Assembly (NCBI RefSeq): GCF_946886695.1
Contig: NZ_CAMPJD010000014.1
Span: forward strand, 17,182-81,181
Reading direction: 5' to 3'
Source: an uncultured Pseudoxanthomonas sp.
GTDB taxonomy: Bacteria; Pseudomonadota; Gammaproteobacteria; Xanthomonadales; Xanthomonadaceae
DNA length: 64,000 nt
Part shown: piece after piece, positions 32,929 to 44,155 of the stretch
Numbering within the stretch: the first letter of the stretch is position 1
How the letters are laid out: every line of letters starts with the position of its first letter
Notes under the pieces: model-generated
Databases searched by the model: none
What the model was told of the DNA's origin: nothing
Seen by the model: only the letters and a program-made list of their open reading frames with translations
Translations under genes and position numbers: made by a program

Positions 32929-32973
32929 GGCGCCATCGCTTCACCACACCCACTCCACTCACGAGGATCTTCC

Positions 32974-33537
32974 ATGTCCCTGATCAACACCGCGGTCCAG
33001 CCGTTCAAGACCACCGCCTTCCACAACGGCGAATTCGTCGAAGTCACCGACGGCACCCTGAAGGGCAAGTGGTCGGTCCTGATCTTCATGCCGGCCGCCT
33101 TCACCTTCAATTGCCCGACCGAAGTGGAAGACGCCGCCGCCAACTACGCCGAGTTCCAGAAGGCCGGCGCCGAGGTCTACATCGTCACCACCGACACGCA
33201 TTTCTCGCACAAGGTGTGGCACGAAACCTCCCCGGCGGTGGGCAAGGCCCAGTTCCCGCTGGTCGGCGACCCGACCCACCAGCTGACCCGCGCCTTCGGC
33301 GTGCACATCGAAGAAGAAGGCTTGGCACTGCGTGGCACCTTCGTCATCAACCCGGAAGGCGTCATCAAGACCGCCGAAATCCACAGCAACGAGATCGCCC
33401 GCGACGTGTCGGAAACCCTGCGCAAGCTGAAGGCCGCGCAGTTCACCGCCGCCAACCCCGGCCAGGTCTGCCCGGCCAAGTGGAAGGAAGGCGCGCAGAC
33501 GATTGCCCCGTCGCTGGACCTGGTGGGCAAGATCTAA
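32974..33537 (+). CDS. ahpC: Alkyl hydroperoxide reductase subunit C (2-Cys peroxiredoxin)
   Basis: A 187-residue typical 2-Cys peroxiredoxin. The peroxidatic Cys47 lies in FTFNCPTEVED and the resolving Cys166 in NPGQVCPAKW. It reduces hydrogen peroxide, organic peroxides and peroxynitrite in the cytoplasm and is re-reduced by AhpF, encoded next. Length and both cysteines agree with the AhpC1 group. An OxyR site and promoter precede it, so it is very likely peroxide-induced. Confidence 0.98.
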   Translation: MSLINTAVQPFKTTAFHNGEFVEVTDGTLKGKWSVLIFMPAAFTFNCPTEVEDAAANYAEFQKAGAEVYIVTTDTHFSHKVWHETSPAVGKAQFPLVGDPTHQLTRAFGVHIEEEGLALRGTFVINPEGVIKTAEIHSNEIARDVSETLRKLKAAQFTAANPGQVCPAKWKEGAQTIAPSLDLVGKI

Positions 33538-33603
33538 GTCGCTCCGCAACACCGGCGCATCTGTCCGATGGATGCGCCGCGCTCCACGAACACGCATCAA
33601 GCC

Positions 33604-33628
33604 ACCTCCGGGCCACGCGCCCGGAGGT
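33604..33628 (+). other. Hairpin in the ahpC-ahpF gap
   Basis: ACCTCCGGGC (33604-33613) pairs perfectly with GCCCGGAGGT (33619-33628), loop CACGC. It is not followed by a T run, so it is more likely an mRNA-stabilising or processing hairpin than a full terminator. Such a structure would allow ahpC transcripts to exceed ahpF, which is a common arrangement. The rest of the 235-base gap shows nothing. Confidence 0.5.
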
Positions 33629-33772
33629 CGGCCTCCCCGACGGACGTTTGCAGCAGCGGCATGTGCCGCTTGCCGGTTCCCCCTCCCTGGCCGGCTCCCT
33701 CCCCCGGCGCATGCCGCTCCTGCAAACGCCTGACCTTCCCTTCCCCCGATTTCCTACACGGAGACGTTCGCC

Positions 33773-35359
33773 ATGCTGGACGCCAATCTGAAGACGCAGC
33801 TGAAGGCCTACATGGAAAAAGCCGTGCGCCCCATCCACATCACCGCCCACCTGGACGACAGCACCGGTTCGGCCGAACTGCAGGCGCTGCTGAAGGATCT
33901 GCAGGACGTGTCGGACAAGATCCGCGTCACCGAACAACGCGGCGGCGAGCGCACGCCGTCGTTCGCGCTGACATCGCCCGGCCATGACATCCACCTGACG
34001 TTCGCCGGCCTGCCGATGGGCCACGAGTTCACCTCGCTGGTGCTGGCGCTGCTGCAGGTCGGCGGCCACCCGTCGAAGCTGGCGCAGGACGTGATCGAAC
34101 AGATCCGTTCGCTCGACGGGGACTACCGCTTCGAAACCTATTTCTCGCTGTCGTGCCAGAACTGCCCGGATGTGGTGCAGGCGCTGAACCTGATGGCGGT
34201 GCTGAATCCGAAGATCCAGCACGTCGCCATCGACGGCGCGCTGTTCCAACAGGAGGTCGAGCAGCGCGAAGTCATGTCGGTGCCGACGATCTTCCTCAAC
34301 GGTGAAGTCTTCGGTGCTGGCCGCATGGGCGTGGAAGAGATCGTCGCCAAGCTGGATACGAACGCCGGCAGCCGCGAGGCCGAGAAGATCAGGGCGAAGG
34401 CGCCGTACGACGTGCTCGTCGTCGGGGGTGGCCCCGCCGGTGCCGCGGCCGCGATCTACGCCGCACGCAAGGGCATCCGCACCGGCGTGGCAGCCGAACG
34501 CTTCGGTGGCCAGGTGCTGGACACCATGGCGATCGAGAACTTCATCTCCGTGCCGTACACCGAGGGCCCGAAGCTCGCCGCCGCGCTGGAGCAGCACGTG
34601 CGCGACTACCAGGTCGACGTGATGAACCTGCAGCGTGCGGACAAGCTGGTGCCGGCCGGCAAGGACGGCCTGGTCGAAGTACAGCTTGCCAATGGCGCGT
34701 CGCTGAAGTCGAAGACGGTGATCCTCTCCACCGGCGCCCGCTGGCGGCAGATGAACGTGCCCGGCGAGAACGAGTACCGCAACAAGGGCGTGGCCTACTG
34801 CCCGCACTGCGACGGCCCGCTGTTCAAGGGCAAGCGCGTGGCGGTGATCGGCGGTGGCAACTCCGGCGTCGAAGCCGCGATCGATCTGGCTGGCATCGTG
34901 GCGCACGTCACGCTGATCGAATTCGACAGTCAGCTTCGCGCCGACGACGTGCTGCAGCGCAAGCTGCGCAGTCTGCCGAACGTGCGCATCGTCACCGGCG
35001 CGCAGACGACGGAAGTGCTGGGCGACGGCAGCAAGATCAATGGCCTGGTTTACAAGGACCGTAACGGCGGCGATACGCATCGCGTGGAACTGGAGGGCAT
35101 CTTCGTGCAGATCGGCCTGCTGCCGAACACCGAATGGCTGAAGGGCGTGGTGGCGTTGAGCCCGCGCGGCGAGATCATCGTCGACGACCGCGGCCAGACC
35201 AGCGTGCCGGGCGTGTTCGCCGCCGGCGACGCCACCACGGTACCGTACAAGCAGATCGTCATTGCCATGGGCGAGGGTTCCAAGGCCGCGCTCAGCGCAT
35301 TCGATCATCTGATCCGCACGTCGGCACCTGTGGAAACGCCGGACGCGGTAGCGGCATGA
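33773..35359 (+). CDS. ahpF: Alkyl hydroperoxide reductase subunit F
   Basis: A 528-residue flavoprotein that passes electrons from NADH to AhpC. The N-terminal double-thioredoxin domain has the C-x2-C pair SCQNCPD (Cys128, Cys131). The FAD domain begins [21 protein letters not shown] (in part, about 214-233), the redox-active pair is in AYCPHCDGP (about 342-350), the NAD domain has [16 protein letters not shown], and [16 protein letters not shown] is near the C-terminus. All cofactor and redox motifs are intact. GGAGAC lies before the ATG. Confidence 0.98.
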   Translation: MLDANLKTQLKAYMEKAVRPIHITAHLDDSTGSAELQALLKDLQDVSDKIRVTEQRGGERTPSFALTSPGHDIHLTFAGLPMGHEFTSLVLALLQVGGHPSKLAQDVIEQIRSLDGDYRFETYFSLSCQNCPDVVQALNLMAVLNPKIQHVAIDGALFQQEVEQREVMSVPTIFLNGEVFGAGRMGVEEIVAKLDTNAGSREAEKIRAKAPYDVLVVGGGPAGAAAAIYAARKGIRTGVAAERFGGQVLDTMAIENFISVPYTEGPKLAAALEQHVRDYQVDVMNLQRADKLVPAGKDGLVEVQLANGASLKSKTVILSTGARWRQMNVPGENEYRNKGVAYCPHCDGPLFKGKRVAVIGGGNSGVEAAIDLAGIVAHVTLIEFDSQLRADDVLQRKLRSLPNVRIVTGAQTTEVLGDGSKINGLVYKDRNGGDTHRVELEGIFVQIGLLPNTEWLKGVVALSPRGEIIVDDRGQTSVPGVFAAGDATTVPYKQIVIAMGEGSKAALSAFDHLIRTSAPVETPDAVAA

Positions 35360-35430
35360 TGCATGGGCGTGGGCCGTATGCTGGTCCGTGCCCCGTCGCA
35401 CGCAACGCCGTTCCCTGAGGGAGGAGTCCG

Positions 35431-36402
35431 ATGAATCTCCGCGACCTGAAGTACCTGGTGGCACTGGCCGACCACAAGCATTTCGGTCGCGCTGCGGCGG
35501 CGTGCTACGTCAGCCAACCCACGCTGTCGACGCAGATCAAGAAGCTGGAAGACGAACTGGGCGTGTCGCTGGTGGAGCGCGCGCCCCGCAAGGTGATGCT
35601 GACGCCCGCCGGCCGCGATGCTGCCGACCGCGCGCGCCGCATCGTCGCCGAAGTCGAACAGATGAAGGAAGCCGCGCGCCGCAGCCAGGACCCCGAAGCC
35701 GGTACGGTGCGCCTGGGACTGTTCCCCACCCTCGGCCCCTACCTGTTGCCGCATGTGGTACCGCGGCTGCGCGCACGGTTTCCGCATCTGGAACTGCTGC
35801 TGATCGAAGAGAAGAGCGACGTGCTGCTGTCGCGCCTGCGCGAAGGCAAGCTCGATGCCGGCCTGCTCGCGTTGCCCGTGGCGGACGACCAGTTGCATAC
35901 CGAGTTCCTGTTCGAGGAACCCTTCCTGCTCGCCGTGCCGGAATCGCACCCCCTGGCGAAACGCGAGTCGCTGACGCTGGCCGAACTCTCGCAGTACCAG
36001 TTGCTGCTGCTTGAAGACGGGCACTGCCTGCGCGAACAGGCACTGGACGTGTGCCGCCTCTCCGGCGCTAACGAGAAGTCCGAGTTCCGCGCCACCAGCC
36101 TCGAAACGCTGCGGCAGATGGTCGCCGCCGACGTCGGCATCACCCTGCTGCCTACCCTCGCGGTGAAGCCACCCGTCGCGCGTTACGAGAACATCCACCT
36201 GCTGGGGTTCAGCGATTCCCATCCCAGCCGACAGATCGCGATGGTGTGGCGCAAAAGCTCGGCCATGAACGATTTCCTGCTGGAGCTCGCCAACGTGTTC
36301 CGCGAGCTGCCGCCCGGCCTTTTCGAACCGGACGCGCCCTTCGTCAGCGCGCAGGCAGCGCACGACAGCACCCCATCGTCCCGGCCGCCGTCGCTGGCTT
36401 GA
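35431..36402 (+). CDS. oxyR: Hydrogen-peroxide-sensing transcription factor OxyR
   Basis: A 323-residue LysR-type regulator. The N-terminal helix-turn-helix reads LVALADHKHFGRAAAACYVSQPTLS in two blocks, residues 9-33. The two peroxide-sensing cysteines fall at Cys199 (EDGHCLRE) and Cys208 (ALDVC), the same numbering as in E. coli OxyR. Oxidation should form a disulphide and activate ahpC, whose upstream region carries a matching operator. The start follows GAGGAGTCCG. The C-terminus is about 15 residues longer than usual, Ser/Pro/Ala-rich. Confidence 0.97.
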   Translation: MNLRDLKYLVALADHKHFGRAAAACYVSQPTLSTQIKKLEDELGVSLVERAPRKVMLTPAGRDAADRARRIVAEVEQMKEAARRSQDPEAGTVRLGLFPTLGPYLLPHVVPRLRARFPHLELLLIEEKSDVLLSRLREGKLDAGLLALPVADDQLHTEFLFEEPFLLAVPESHPLAKRESLTLAELSQYQLLLLEDGHCLREQALDVCRLSGANEKSEFRATSLETLRQMVAADVGITLLPTLAVKPPVARYENIHLLGFSDSHPSRQIAMVWRKSSAMNDFLLELANVFRELPPGLFEPDAPFVSAQAAHDSTPSSRPPSLA

Positions 36403-36513
36403 ACCCTCGCCGCTTCCGGGCTACGGTAGGCACGCAAAACAGGACTCCGATGGGCGGCGCGGCAACGCGTCGCCCGTTTCCTTTTGCGCGACCCCAAAAC
36501 CAGAGAAAACACG

Positions 36514-36954
36514 ATGAACAACACCCGCACCAGCGGCCTGCCGCCGTCGCTGCCCCCGCTCGTCATTTCCAGCCGCGACCTGTCACGCCTGGAGGCCCTG
36601 CTCGACACGCCCGTGCTGCGCCGGCATCCCGCCGCGCTTGCACTGATGGAAGAACTGAACCGCGCCGACGTGCGTACGCCGGACGACATGCCGGACAATG
36701 TGGTGACGATGCACTCGCGTGTGGAGTGCGAGGACGAGCTCACCGGCGAACACCACCGCCTGACCCTGGTGTATCCCCACGAAGCGAACGTCGAGACCGG
36801 ACTGGTATCCGTGCTGGCACCGGTCGGCAGCGCGCTGCTGGGACTGTCAGTGGGACAGACGATCGACTGGCAGGCGTCCGGCAACCGGCCGTTGCGCCTG
36901 CGCGTCACCGCGATCGACTACCAGCCCGAAGCCAGCGGCGACCTGCATCGCTGA
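36514..36954 (+). CDS. rnk: Nucleoside diphosphate kinase regulator / GreA-GreB-like factor
   Basis: A 146-residue protein with a short N-terminal helical part ([18 protein letters not shown]) and a GreA/GreB C-terminal-type FKBP-like domain ([48 protein letters not shown]). This is the Rnk family, which binds RNA polymerase and antagonises Gre factors. The ATG at 36514 is preferred over an upstream TTG. It stands alone between oxyR and tal. The C-terminal part is complete. Confidence 0.85.
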   Translation: MNNTRTSGLPPSLPPLVISSRDLSRLEALLDTPVLRRHPAALALMEELNRADVRTPDDMPDNVVTMHSRVECEDELTGEHHRLTLVYPHEANVETGLVSVLAPVGSALLGLSVGQTIDWQASGNRPLRLRVTAIDYQPEASGDLHR

Positions 36955-37066
36955 TCGGCGGCCACGCTATCGCGTCAATCCACGAAAAGTACGCTCCCGC
37001 AGCCGGCCCGTCCCTGCGGGACAAGGCATACTTGTCACCCGATTTCCCCCCTCCCATCGACCGCCC

Positions 37067-38032
37067 ATGACCGACACCGCCCCCTCCAAGCTGCAACAGC
37101 TCCGCGACCTGTCCGTGGTCGTCGCCGACACCGGCGACTACGACGCCATCAAGCGCCTCAAGCCAGTGGACTGCACCACCAATCCGACGCTGGTGAAGAA
37201 GGCGCTGGACCTGCCGGTGTACGCCGACCTGATCGAAGAGCAACTGGCATGGGCGCGCGCGCAGGGCGGCGGAGAAGCGCTGGTGGACGAAGTAGTGGAC
37301 CGCCTGACCGTCGGCGTGGGAGCGAAGCTTGCCGGGCTGATTCCCGGCCGCGTCTCCACCGAGGTCGATGCCGATCAGGCCTACGACACCGCCGCCACCG
37401 TGGCCAAGGCGCGCAAGTTCGTGCAGATGTATGCCGACCAGGGCATCGGCCGCGACCGCATCCTGATCAAAGTCGCCTCCACCTGGGAAGGCGTGGAAGC
37501 CGCACGCGTGCTGCAGGCCGAGGGCATCGACTGCAACCTCACCCTGATCTTCAACCCCACCCAGGCCATCGCCTGTGCGGAAGCCGGCGCGTTCCTGATC
37601 TCGCCGTTCGTGGGTCGCATCCTCGACTGGTACGTGGCCAATGGCCAGGCGCCGGCGAACATCGATGAGGATCCGGGCGTGGTGTTCGTGCGCGGCGTGT
37701 ACGCCGAGTTCAAGCGCCGCGGCTCGCCGACGGTGGTGATGGGCGCCTCGTTCCGCTCCACCGCGCAGATCGAGGCACTCGCCGGTTGCGACCGCCTGAC
37801 GATTTCGCCAGACCTGCTGGAGACGCTGGACCAGGAGCACGGCGACCTGCCGCGCAAGCTGTCCCCCGCAATTGCCGAGCCTGTCAGCGCGGCGCCGGTC
37901 ACGGCGGAGAGTTTCGCCGCCGCGATCGAAGCCGATCCGATGGCGAAGGAAAAGCTGGCCACCGGCATCGAGACCTTCGCCAAGGACCTGGCCGCCCTGC
38001 GCACGACGGTTCGCGAGAAGCTGTCCGCCTGA
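37067..38032 (+). CDS. tal: Transaldolase
   Basis: A 321-residue transaldolase of the TalA/B type, which transfers a dihydroxyacetone unit between sugar phosphates in the non-oxidative pentose phosphate pathway. The Schiff-base lysine is Lys135 in [12 protein letters not shown], and the DCTTNPTLV block (35-43), [20 protein letters not shown] and [11 protein letters not shown] are all present. It is cytoplasmic, with length typical of the family. Neighbours on the same strand are not functionally related. Confidence 0.97.
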   Translation: MTDTAPSKLQQLRDLSVVVADTGDYDAIKRLKPVDCTTNPTLVKKALDLPVYADLIEEQLAWARAQGGGEALVDEVVDRLTVGVGAKLAGLIPGRVSTEVDADQAYDTAATVAKARKFVQMYADQGIGRDRILIKVASTWEGVEAARVLQAEGIDCNLTLIFNPTQAIACAEAGAFLISPFVGRILDWYVANGQAPANIDEDPGVVFVRGVYAEFKRRGSPTVVMGASFRSTAQIEALAGCDRLTISPDLLETLDQEHGDLPRKLSPAIAEPVSAAPVTAESFAAAIEADPMAKEKLATGIETFAKDLAALRTTVREKLSA

Positions 38033-38101
38033 CGCCACTCCGACCCGCTGCCGCCCTGCGCGGCGGCGCGGCGGGGCTGGCGCCCTAGCGCGGGACACGG
38101 G

Positions 38102-39085
38102 ATGATCGGGCGCATGCGCGCCCTCCTGCTATCGTCCACCCTCCTCGCAGCATCCCCGATGGCCCATGCGTCATCGGGCGATGCCAGCCTGATCTTCGTC
38201 GGCGACATCATGGTGGCGGAAACGCCCGGTGAGCTGATCGCACGCGGCGAGGATCCCTTCCAGCCCTTCGCGTCGCTGCTGTTCTCGCACGATGTGCGGA
38301 TAGGCAACCTGGAGTGCGTGGTCGCGACCACGGGCACGGCGGAAGAAAAACCGTACACGTTCCGGGCCGAGCCACGCACGCTGCCGGTCCTGAAGCGGCA
38401 TTTCGACGCCGTGTCCCTGGCCAACAACCACTCGGGCGATTTCGGCAAGGCCGCATTCGCCGAGCAGCTGGCGCTGATGGACAAGGCGGGCCTGCCCTAT
38501 TTCGGCGGCGGTCGCGACGCCACGGCAGCCCATGCGCCCTGGATCGTCGAGCGCAACGGCGTGCGCATCGCGCTGCTGGGCTATGTGGAGTTCAAACCCC
38601 GTTCCTTCGAAGCCGATGCCGGCCGTCCCGGCGTAGCCTGGAGCGGCGAGGACGACGACGTGATCGAGGACATCATCGCGGCGCGGCGCGTGCATCGCGC
38701 CGACGTCGTCATCCCCTTCATGCATTGGGGCTGGGAGGACGAACCCGATCCCAGTCCGCGCTTGCGCGCATTTGCCCGGCGCATGATCGACGCGGGCGCC
38801 GACCTTGTGGTGGGAGGCCATCCGCATGTCACCCAGGGCGCCGAGTACTACCGCGGCAAGCCGATCATCTACAGCCTGGGCAACTTCCTGTTCAACGGAT
38901 TCGACACGCCGGCGACGACCACCGGCTGGGTGCTGTCGGCCAGGGTGGACCGCACCGGCGTGGTGGACTGGCGCACGCACGTAGCGAAGCTCGACGCGAA
39001 CGGGGTGCCGCATCCGGACCCGACCGCCAGCAGTCCCTGCGCCAGCCCCGACCGGAAGGCCGTCAATCAATGCTCGGGCGAATGA
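38102..39085 (+). CDS. Exported CapA-family (poly-gamma-glutamate-synthesis-like) metallophosphatase
   Basis: A 327-residue protein with a signal peptide (about 1-24, ending AHA-S) and the CapA domain: FVGDIMVAETPGE, IGNLECVVA, SLANNHSGDFG, LGYVEFKPR, FMHWGWEDEPDPSPRLRAFARRMIDAGADLVVGGHPHV in blocks, and YSLGNFLFN. The Asp, Asn and His residues form a metallophosphatase-type metal site. CapA takes part in capsule poly-glutamate synthesis in bacilli; no other cap genes are near, so the role here is unknown. The next gene starts one base after its stop. Confidence 0.9.
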   Translation: MIGRMRALLLSSTLLAASPMAHASSGDASLIFVGDIMVAETPGELIARGEDPFQPFASLLFSHDVRIGNLECVVATTGTAEEKPYTFRAEPRTLPVLKRHFDAVSLANNHSGDFGKAAFAEQLALMDKAGLPYFGGGRDATAAHAPWIVERNGVRIALLGYVEFKPRSFEADAGRPGVAWSGEDDDVIEDIIAARRVHRADVVIPFMHWGWEDEPDPSPRLRAFARRMIDAGADLVVGGHPHVTQGAEYYRGKPIIYSLGNFLFNGFDTPATTTGWVLSARVDRTGVVDWRTHVAKLDANGVPHPDPTASSPCASPDRKAVNQCSGE

Positions 39086-39086
39086 C

Positions 39087-39476
39087 ATGAAGGCGAGACG
39101 CTTGCTGACCCTCCTCGCCTTGGGGCCGCTGGCCGTACAGGCCCAAGCCGCCAGCGTGCGCTGCCACATCGTCTACGGTGGCGAGCACTTCACCGTCGAC
39201 GCAGCGCCGACCCACGATCCCTATCGGGCAACCGGCAAGAAGATCGGGCGCTACTTCGAGTTCAAGCCGGTCTACGTGGACCGCGCCGCCACCGGCAAGG
39301 CCGTCAAGGTCTATGTCTACGGCATGGCCACGGGTCAGCCCGTGCTGGTCCATGCGGCCACGCACTCGCCTCCGTTCGCTGGAAAGCAGGAAGGACGCGG
39401 TTTCACCGGCTTCCATGCCGTCTACGAACCCACCAAGAGCAGCGAACTGCAGTACTGGTGCGAACACCTGCCTTGA
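39087..39476 (+). CDS. Exported protein of unknown function
   Basis: A 129-residue protein with a signal peptide (1-21, ending AQA-A) and a small mature domain with two cysteines ([15 protein letters not shown] and YWCEHLP) that could pair. No family is recognised. It follows the CapA-like gene after a single base, so the two are very probably cotranscribed and may act together in the periplasm. The coding pattern is typical of the surrounding genome. Confidence 0.75.
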   Translation: MKARRLLTLLALGPLAVQAQAASVRCHIVYGGEHFTVDAAPTHDPYRATGKKIGRYFEFKPVYVDRAATGKAVKVYVYGMATGQPVLVHAATHSPPFAGKQEGRGFTGFHAVYEPTKSSELQYWCEHLP

Positions 39477-39494
39477 GGCCGGCTGGGCGCCGGA

Positions 39495-40145
39495 TCAGAC
39501 GCCCAGCCCGACAGGGCAGCTCACGCCGGTACCACCCAGCCCGCAATAGCCATTGGGATTCTTGGCCAGATACTGCTGGTGGTAGTCCTCGGCGTAGTAG
39601 AACGGCGGCGCCGGATGGACGATCTCGGTGGTGATATCGCCGTAGCCGGCGGCATGCAGCGTCTGCTGATAGGTCTTCAGGCTGGCTTCGGCCGCGGCGT
39701 GCTGTTCCGGTGTATGGCAGTAGATGCCGGAGCGGTACTGCGTGCCCACGTCGTTGCCCTGCCGCATGCCCTGGGTGGGGTCATGGCTTTCCCAGAACAC
39801 CTGCAGCAGGCGTTCGAACGACACCTGTGCCGGATCGTAGACCACACGCACGACTTCGTTATGGCCGGTCTGGCCGGAACAGACCTCCTCGTAGGTCGCG
39901 TTCGGCGTGCCGCCGCCGGCATAGCCGACCGACGTGCTGTACACGCCCGGCAGGTTCCAGAACTTGCGCTCGGCACCCCAGAAGCAGCCCAGGCCGAACT
40001 CCACCTGCAGCAATCCCTCGAATGCGTCGCGCAGCGGATGGCCGTTGACGAAATGCACGTTGTGCAACAGCAGCGGCGTCTCGCGTCCCGGCAGCATGTC
40101 TTCCGTGCGCGGCATGCGCTGCTTGTAGGCTCCGATACCCAGCAT
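39495..40145 (-). CDS. msrA: Peptide-methionine (S)-S-oxide reductase
   Basis: A 216-residue MsrA. The catalytic Cys54 is in the signature [12 protein letters not shown], followed by [49 protein letters not shown] in blocks and the C-terminal Cys-containing [15 protein letters not shown], which can recycle the active site. It reduces methionine-S-sulfoxide in proteins with thioredoxin. The ATG at 40145 follows AGAGGTT. No signal peptide is present, so it is cytoplasmic. Confidence 0.97.
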   Translation of the reverse strand: MLGIGAYKQRMPRTEDMLPGRETPLLLHNVHFVNGHPLRDAFEGLLQVEFGLGCFWGAERKFWNLPGVYSTSVGYAGGGTPNATYEEVCSGQTGHNEVVRVVYDPAQVSFERLLQVFWESHDPTQGMRQGNDVGTQYRSGIYCHTPEQHAAAEASLKTYQQTLHAAGYGDITTEIVHPAPPFYYAEDYHQQYLAKNPNGYCGLGGTGVSCPVGLGV

Positions 40146-40176
40146 GGCGAACCTCTTGATCGTGGGGAAGCACGGG

Positions 40177-40446
40177 TCAGGCGGGCAGGATGCCGACGCC
40201 CTCATCGTCGCCTTCCAAGATGGGGCCGTCGTCGCGCGATTCCAGTCCGAGCGCTTTCACGATGCCCTCTGCTTCAGGAAACGCCGGGTCCGGCACGCAG
40301 ACACGCAGCACGCCGAAAAGAGGCAGTTCACCCATGCCGCCCAACAGCGATTCGCCGAACACGAACGCGGGAATCTCGGCCTCCTCCAGCGCGTGCTTGA
40401 CCAGATGGGCGTCGAACAGGTTGTCGGCCAGGTAGACCACGCGCAT
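40177..40446 (-). CDS. DUF2007 family small protein
   Basis: An 89-residue protein whose first 70 residues match DUF2007: [32 protein letters not shown] is the typical strand-helix-strand start, then [18 protein letters not shown]. It is described as a putative signal-transducing domain with a PII-like fold, with no proven function. The acidic C-terminus (EGDDEGVG) is extra. It lies just upstream of msrA on the same strand, 31 bases away. Confidence 0.85.
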   Translation of the reverse strand: MRVVYLADNLFDAHLVKHALEEAEIPAFVFGESLLGGMGELPLFGVLRVCVPDPAFPEAEGIVKALGLESRDDGPILEGDDEGVGILPA

Positions 40447-40484
40447 GGATGTATCCTCCGGGACCAGCCTACACCGGGTGTCCT

Positions 40485-41153
40485 CTACAGCGGGGAGCGC
40501 AGTGCCTCGGTGGCCGCGACCGATTCAGTTTCCGCCGCCGCCGCTGCGCGCCATTCCCGCATCGCCGGCAGCGCGAACAGCGCATCCATGTAGCGGCGTG
40601 CGACGGCGTCGACCGGCACGCCGTAGCCGTCGAAGCGGACCGCCACCGGCGCATACATCGCGTCGACGATGCCGAAATCGCCGCACAGGAAGTCCCCGCC
40701 ATCGCCTTGCGCGTCACGAAGCTGGCGCCACAGTCCCTGCGCGCGGTCGATGTCGCGTTGGGCGGCGGCATCCCAGCGGTAGGCGTCCGGGGTCCGCCGG
40801 CTGTTCATCGGCAGCTGCGTGCGCAGTGCGACGAAGCCGGAGTGCATCTCCGCCGCCGCGGCGCGCGCCATGGCGCGGGCGGCCAGGTCCTTCGGCCACC
40901 CCCGGCCGTCCAGCCAGCGCTCGTTGGCGTACTCGCAGATGGCCAGCGAATCCCAGACCTGGACGTCGCCATCATGCAGTGCCGGTACCTTGCCCGTCGG
41001 GGAGTGGCGCAGGACCTCATCGGCGAACTGCGGCGTGTCGAGGGGCAACCGGACCTCCTCGAAGCCCACCCCGAAGTGCCGCAGCAGCAGCCACGGCCGC
41101 AGCGACCAGGACGAGTAGTTCTTGTTGCCGATGACCAGGACGGAAAGGCTCAT
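40485..41153 (-). CDS. Glutathione S-transferase family protein
   Basis: A 222-residue GST with a thioredoxin-like N-domain (LVIGNKNYSSWSLRPWLLLRH, where NYSSWS replaces the usual catalytic motif; GKVPALHDGDVQVWDSLAICEY carries the cis-proline and glutathione Ser site) and an all-helical C-domain. The SSWS type is widespread in proteobacteria, with no assigned substrate. The ATG at 41153 is preferred because the domain begins directly after it. It reads away from glnS. Confidence 0.9.
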   Translation of the reverse strand: MSLSVLVIGNKNYSSWSLRPWLLLRHFGVGFEEVRLPLDTPQFADEVLRHSPTGKVPALHDGDVQVWDSLAICEYANERWLDGRGWPKDLAARAMARAAAAEMHSGFVALRTQLPMNSRRTPDAYRWDAAAQRDIDRAQGLWRQLRDAQGDGGDFLCGDFGIVDAMYAPVAVRFDGYGVPVDAVARRYMDALFALPAMREWRAAAAAETESVAATEALRSPL

Positions 41154-41244
41154 GCGGAGATCCACGCGCGTCGGGCTGTTCAGGATAGACCAGTGCGAGC
41201 GCCGGACCGGCTAAACTTGCGTTTTTCCGAGCCTGTCCGCCCCG

Positions 41245-43002
<1,758 letters not shown>

Positions 43003-43079
43003 TGCCGGCCGCTTTCACCGCCCGTTGAGGCGGTGGCCGGCAGGCTGGCGCGCACCATCATCGAGCAAAGGAGTCCGCC

Positions 43080-43505
43080 ATGTCCCGCATCTCGCTGCGC
43101 CCGCTGCCTGCCCTGCTGTCCTGCCTGTTTCTGCTCGCACTTGCGAGTTGCGCGGCACCGGCATCCTCCGATGGCGTGGCGGCCGAACCGCCGCCAGCAT
43201 CGACGCCCACGCCAACCCCAAAACCGACGGGCGGGAATCTGCCACCACGCGAGGCCGGCGCGATCACCGTCGACTACGCCTGCAAGACCAGCGCGGACTG
43301 CGCGGTGAAGAACGTGGGCAACTGCTGCGGTGCGATGCCGGCCTGCGTCAACAAGAACAGCCCCACCGATCCGCAGGGCGTGCAGGCGCAATGCGCCGCC
43401 AGCGGTCGCATGAGCGTCTGCGGCTTCGCCGACGTGACCGCGTGCCAATGCGTCAGCGGCCGCTGCGAATCCGATTCCTCTTCCTCGAAACTGCCTGCAC
43501 GTTGA
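43080..43505 (+). CDS. Cysteine-rich lipoprotein of unknown function
   Basis: A 141-residue protein with a signal sequence and lipobox (LASC, Cys24), a Pro/Thr linker, then a domain with ten cysteines (ACKTSADCAVKNVGNCC, AMPACVNK, QAQCAASG, SVCGFADVTACQCVSGRC). The pattern resembles small disulphide-knot domains such as those in eukaryotic-like Cys-rich repeats; no family is named with confidence. AAAGGAG precedes the ATG. The final base of its stop is the first base of the next gene's ATG, so the two genes may be coupled. Confidence 0.75.
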   Translation: MSRISLRPLPALLSCLFLLALASCAAPASSDGVAAEPPPASTPTPTPKPTGGNLPPREAGAITVDYACKTSADCAVKNVGNCCGAMPACVNKNSPTDPQGVQAQCAASGRMSVCGFADVTACQCVSGRCESDSSSSKLPAR

Positions 43506-44065
43506 TGCTCTACCAACAGATCCATCTCACCCTGCCCGCCTGGACCCACGACCTTCTCGATCCCGCCGCGACGTTCCCGAGCGACGAGGACAAGGTCGCG
43601 CTGGCCATCGACCTGTCGCGCCGCAACGTGGACGCCAACACCGGCGGTCCGTTCGGCGCGGTGGTGTTCGGCCCCGATGACCGCGTCATCGCCCTCGGCG
43701 TGAACCGGGTGATGCCCCACACCTGCTCGCTGGCGCATGCCGAGAACATGGCCTACATGCTGGCGCAGCAGCGCCTGCAGACGCCGCGCCTCAACGACCG
43801 CATCGCGCCGGTGGTGCTGGCCACGTCCTCGCAGCCGTGCTGCCAGTGCTACGGCGCCACGGTGTGGGCCGGCATCGACCGCCTGCTGATCGGCGCGCGC
43901 GCCGAGGACGTGATGGAACTGACCGAGTTCGATGAAGGGCCGCTGCCGACGGACTGGATCGGCGAGCTCAACAAGCGCGGCATCGAGGTCGTGCGCGACC
44001 TGCGCCGCGAGGATGCGCGCGCGGTGCTCAGGCACTATGGCGAGTCGGGCGGCGACAAGTACTGA
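43505..44065 (+). CDS. Nucleoside deaminase (cytidine/deoxycytidylate deaminase fold)
   Basis: A 186-residue zinc-dependent deaminase with the HAE motif (SLAHAENM; His78, Glu80) and the second zinc motif SSQPCCQCYGA (Cys112, Cys115). NTGGPFGAVVF near residue 46 is the usual substrate strand. It is related to guanine/tRNA-type deaminases; the exact base is not clear. The common PCPMC is replaced by PCCQC, keeping the two ligands plus an extra Cys. Its ATG overlaps the previous stop by one base. Confidence 0.88.
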   Translation: MLYQQIHLTLPAWTHDLLDPAATFPSDEDKVALAIDLSRRNVDANTGGPFGAVVFGPDDRVIALGVNRVMPHTCSLAHAENMAYMLAQQRLQTPRLNDRIAPVVLATSSQPCCQCYGATVWAGIDRLLIGARAEDVMELTEFDEGPLPTDWIGELNKRGIEVVRDLRREDARAVLRHYGESGGDKY

Positions 44066-44155
44066 GCGACGCGCGGAGAAGCCATCGCACCCGGCTTCTC
44101 CTGTACCCTGTCCTCGCGGCAGGAGCCGCAGCCATCCGCTTCACGCGACCGCGCC

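Larger units (their letters stand above)
32588..32973. other. Control region upstream of ahpC
   Basis: 386 bases between divergent prmC and ahpC. The ahpC-proximal part is markedly AT-rich and contains the OxyR site and promoter described separately. The rest shows no gene or repeat. Confidence 0.7.

Noticed and set aside
33443..35464. Long minus-strand open frame opposite ahpF
   Set aside because: Lies antisense to an unmistakable AhpF and has typical His/Arg/Val-rich shadow composition.
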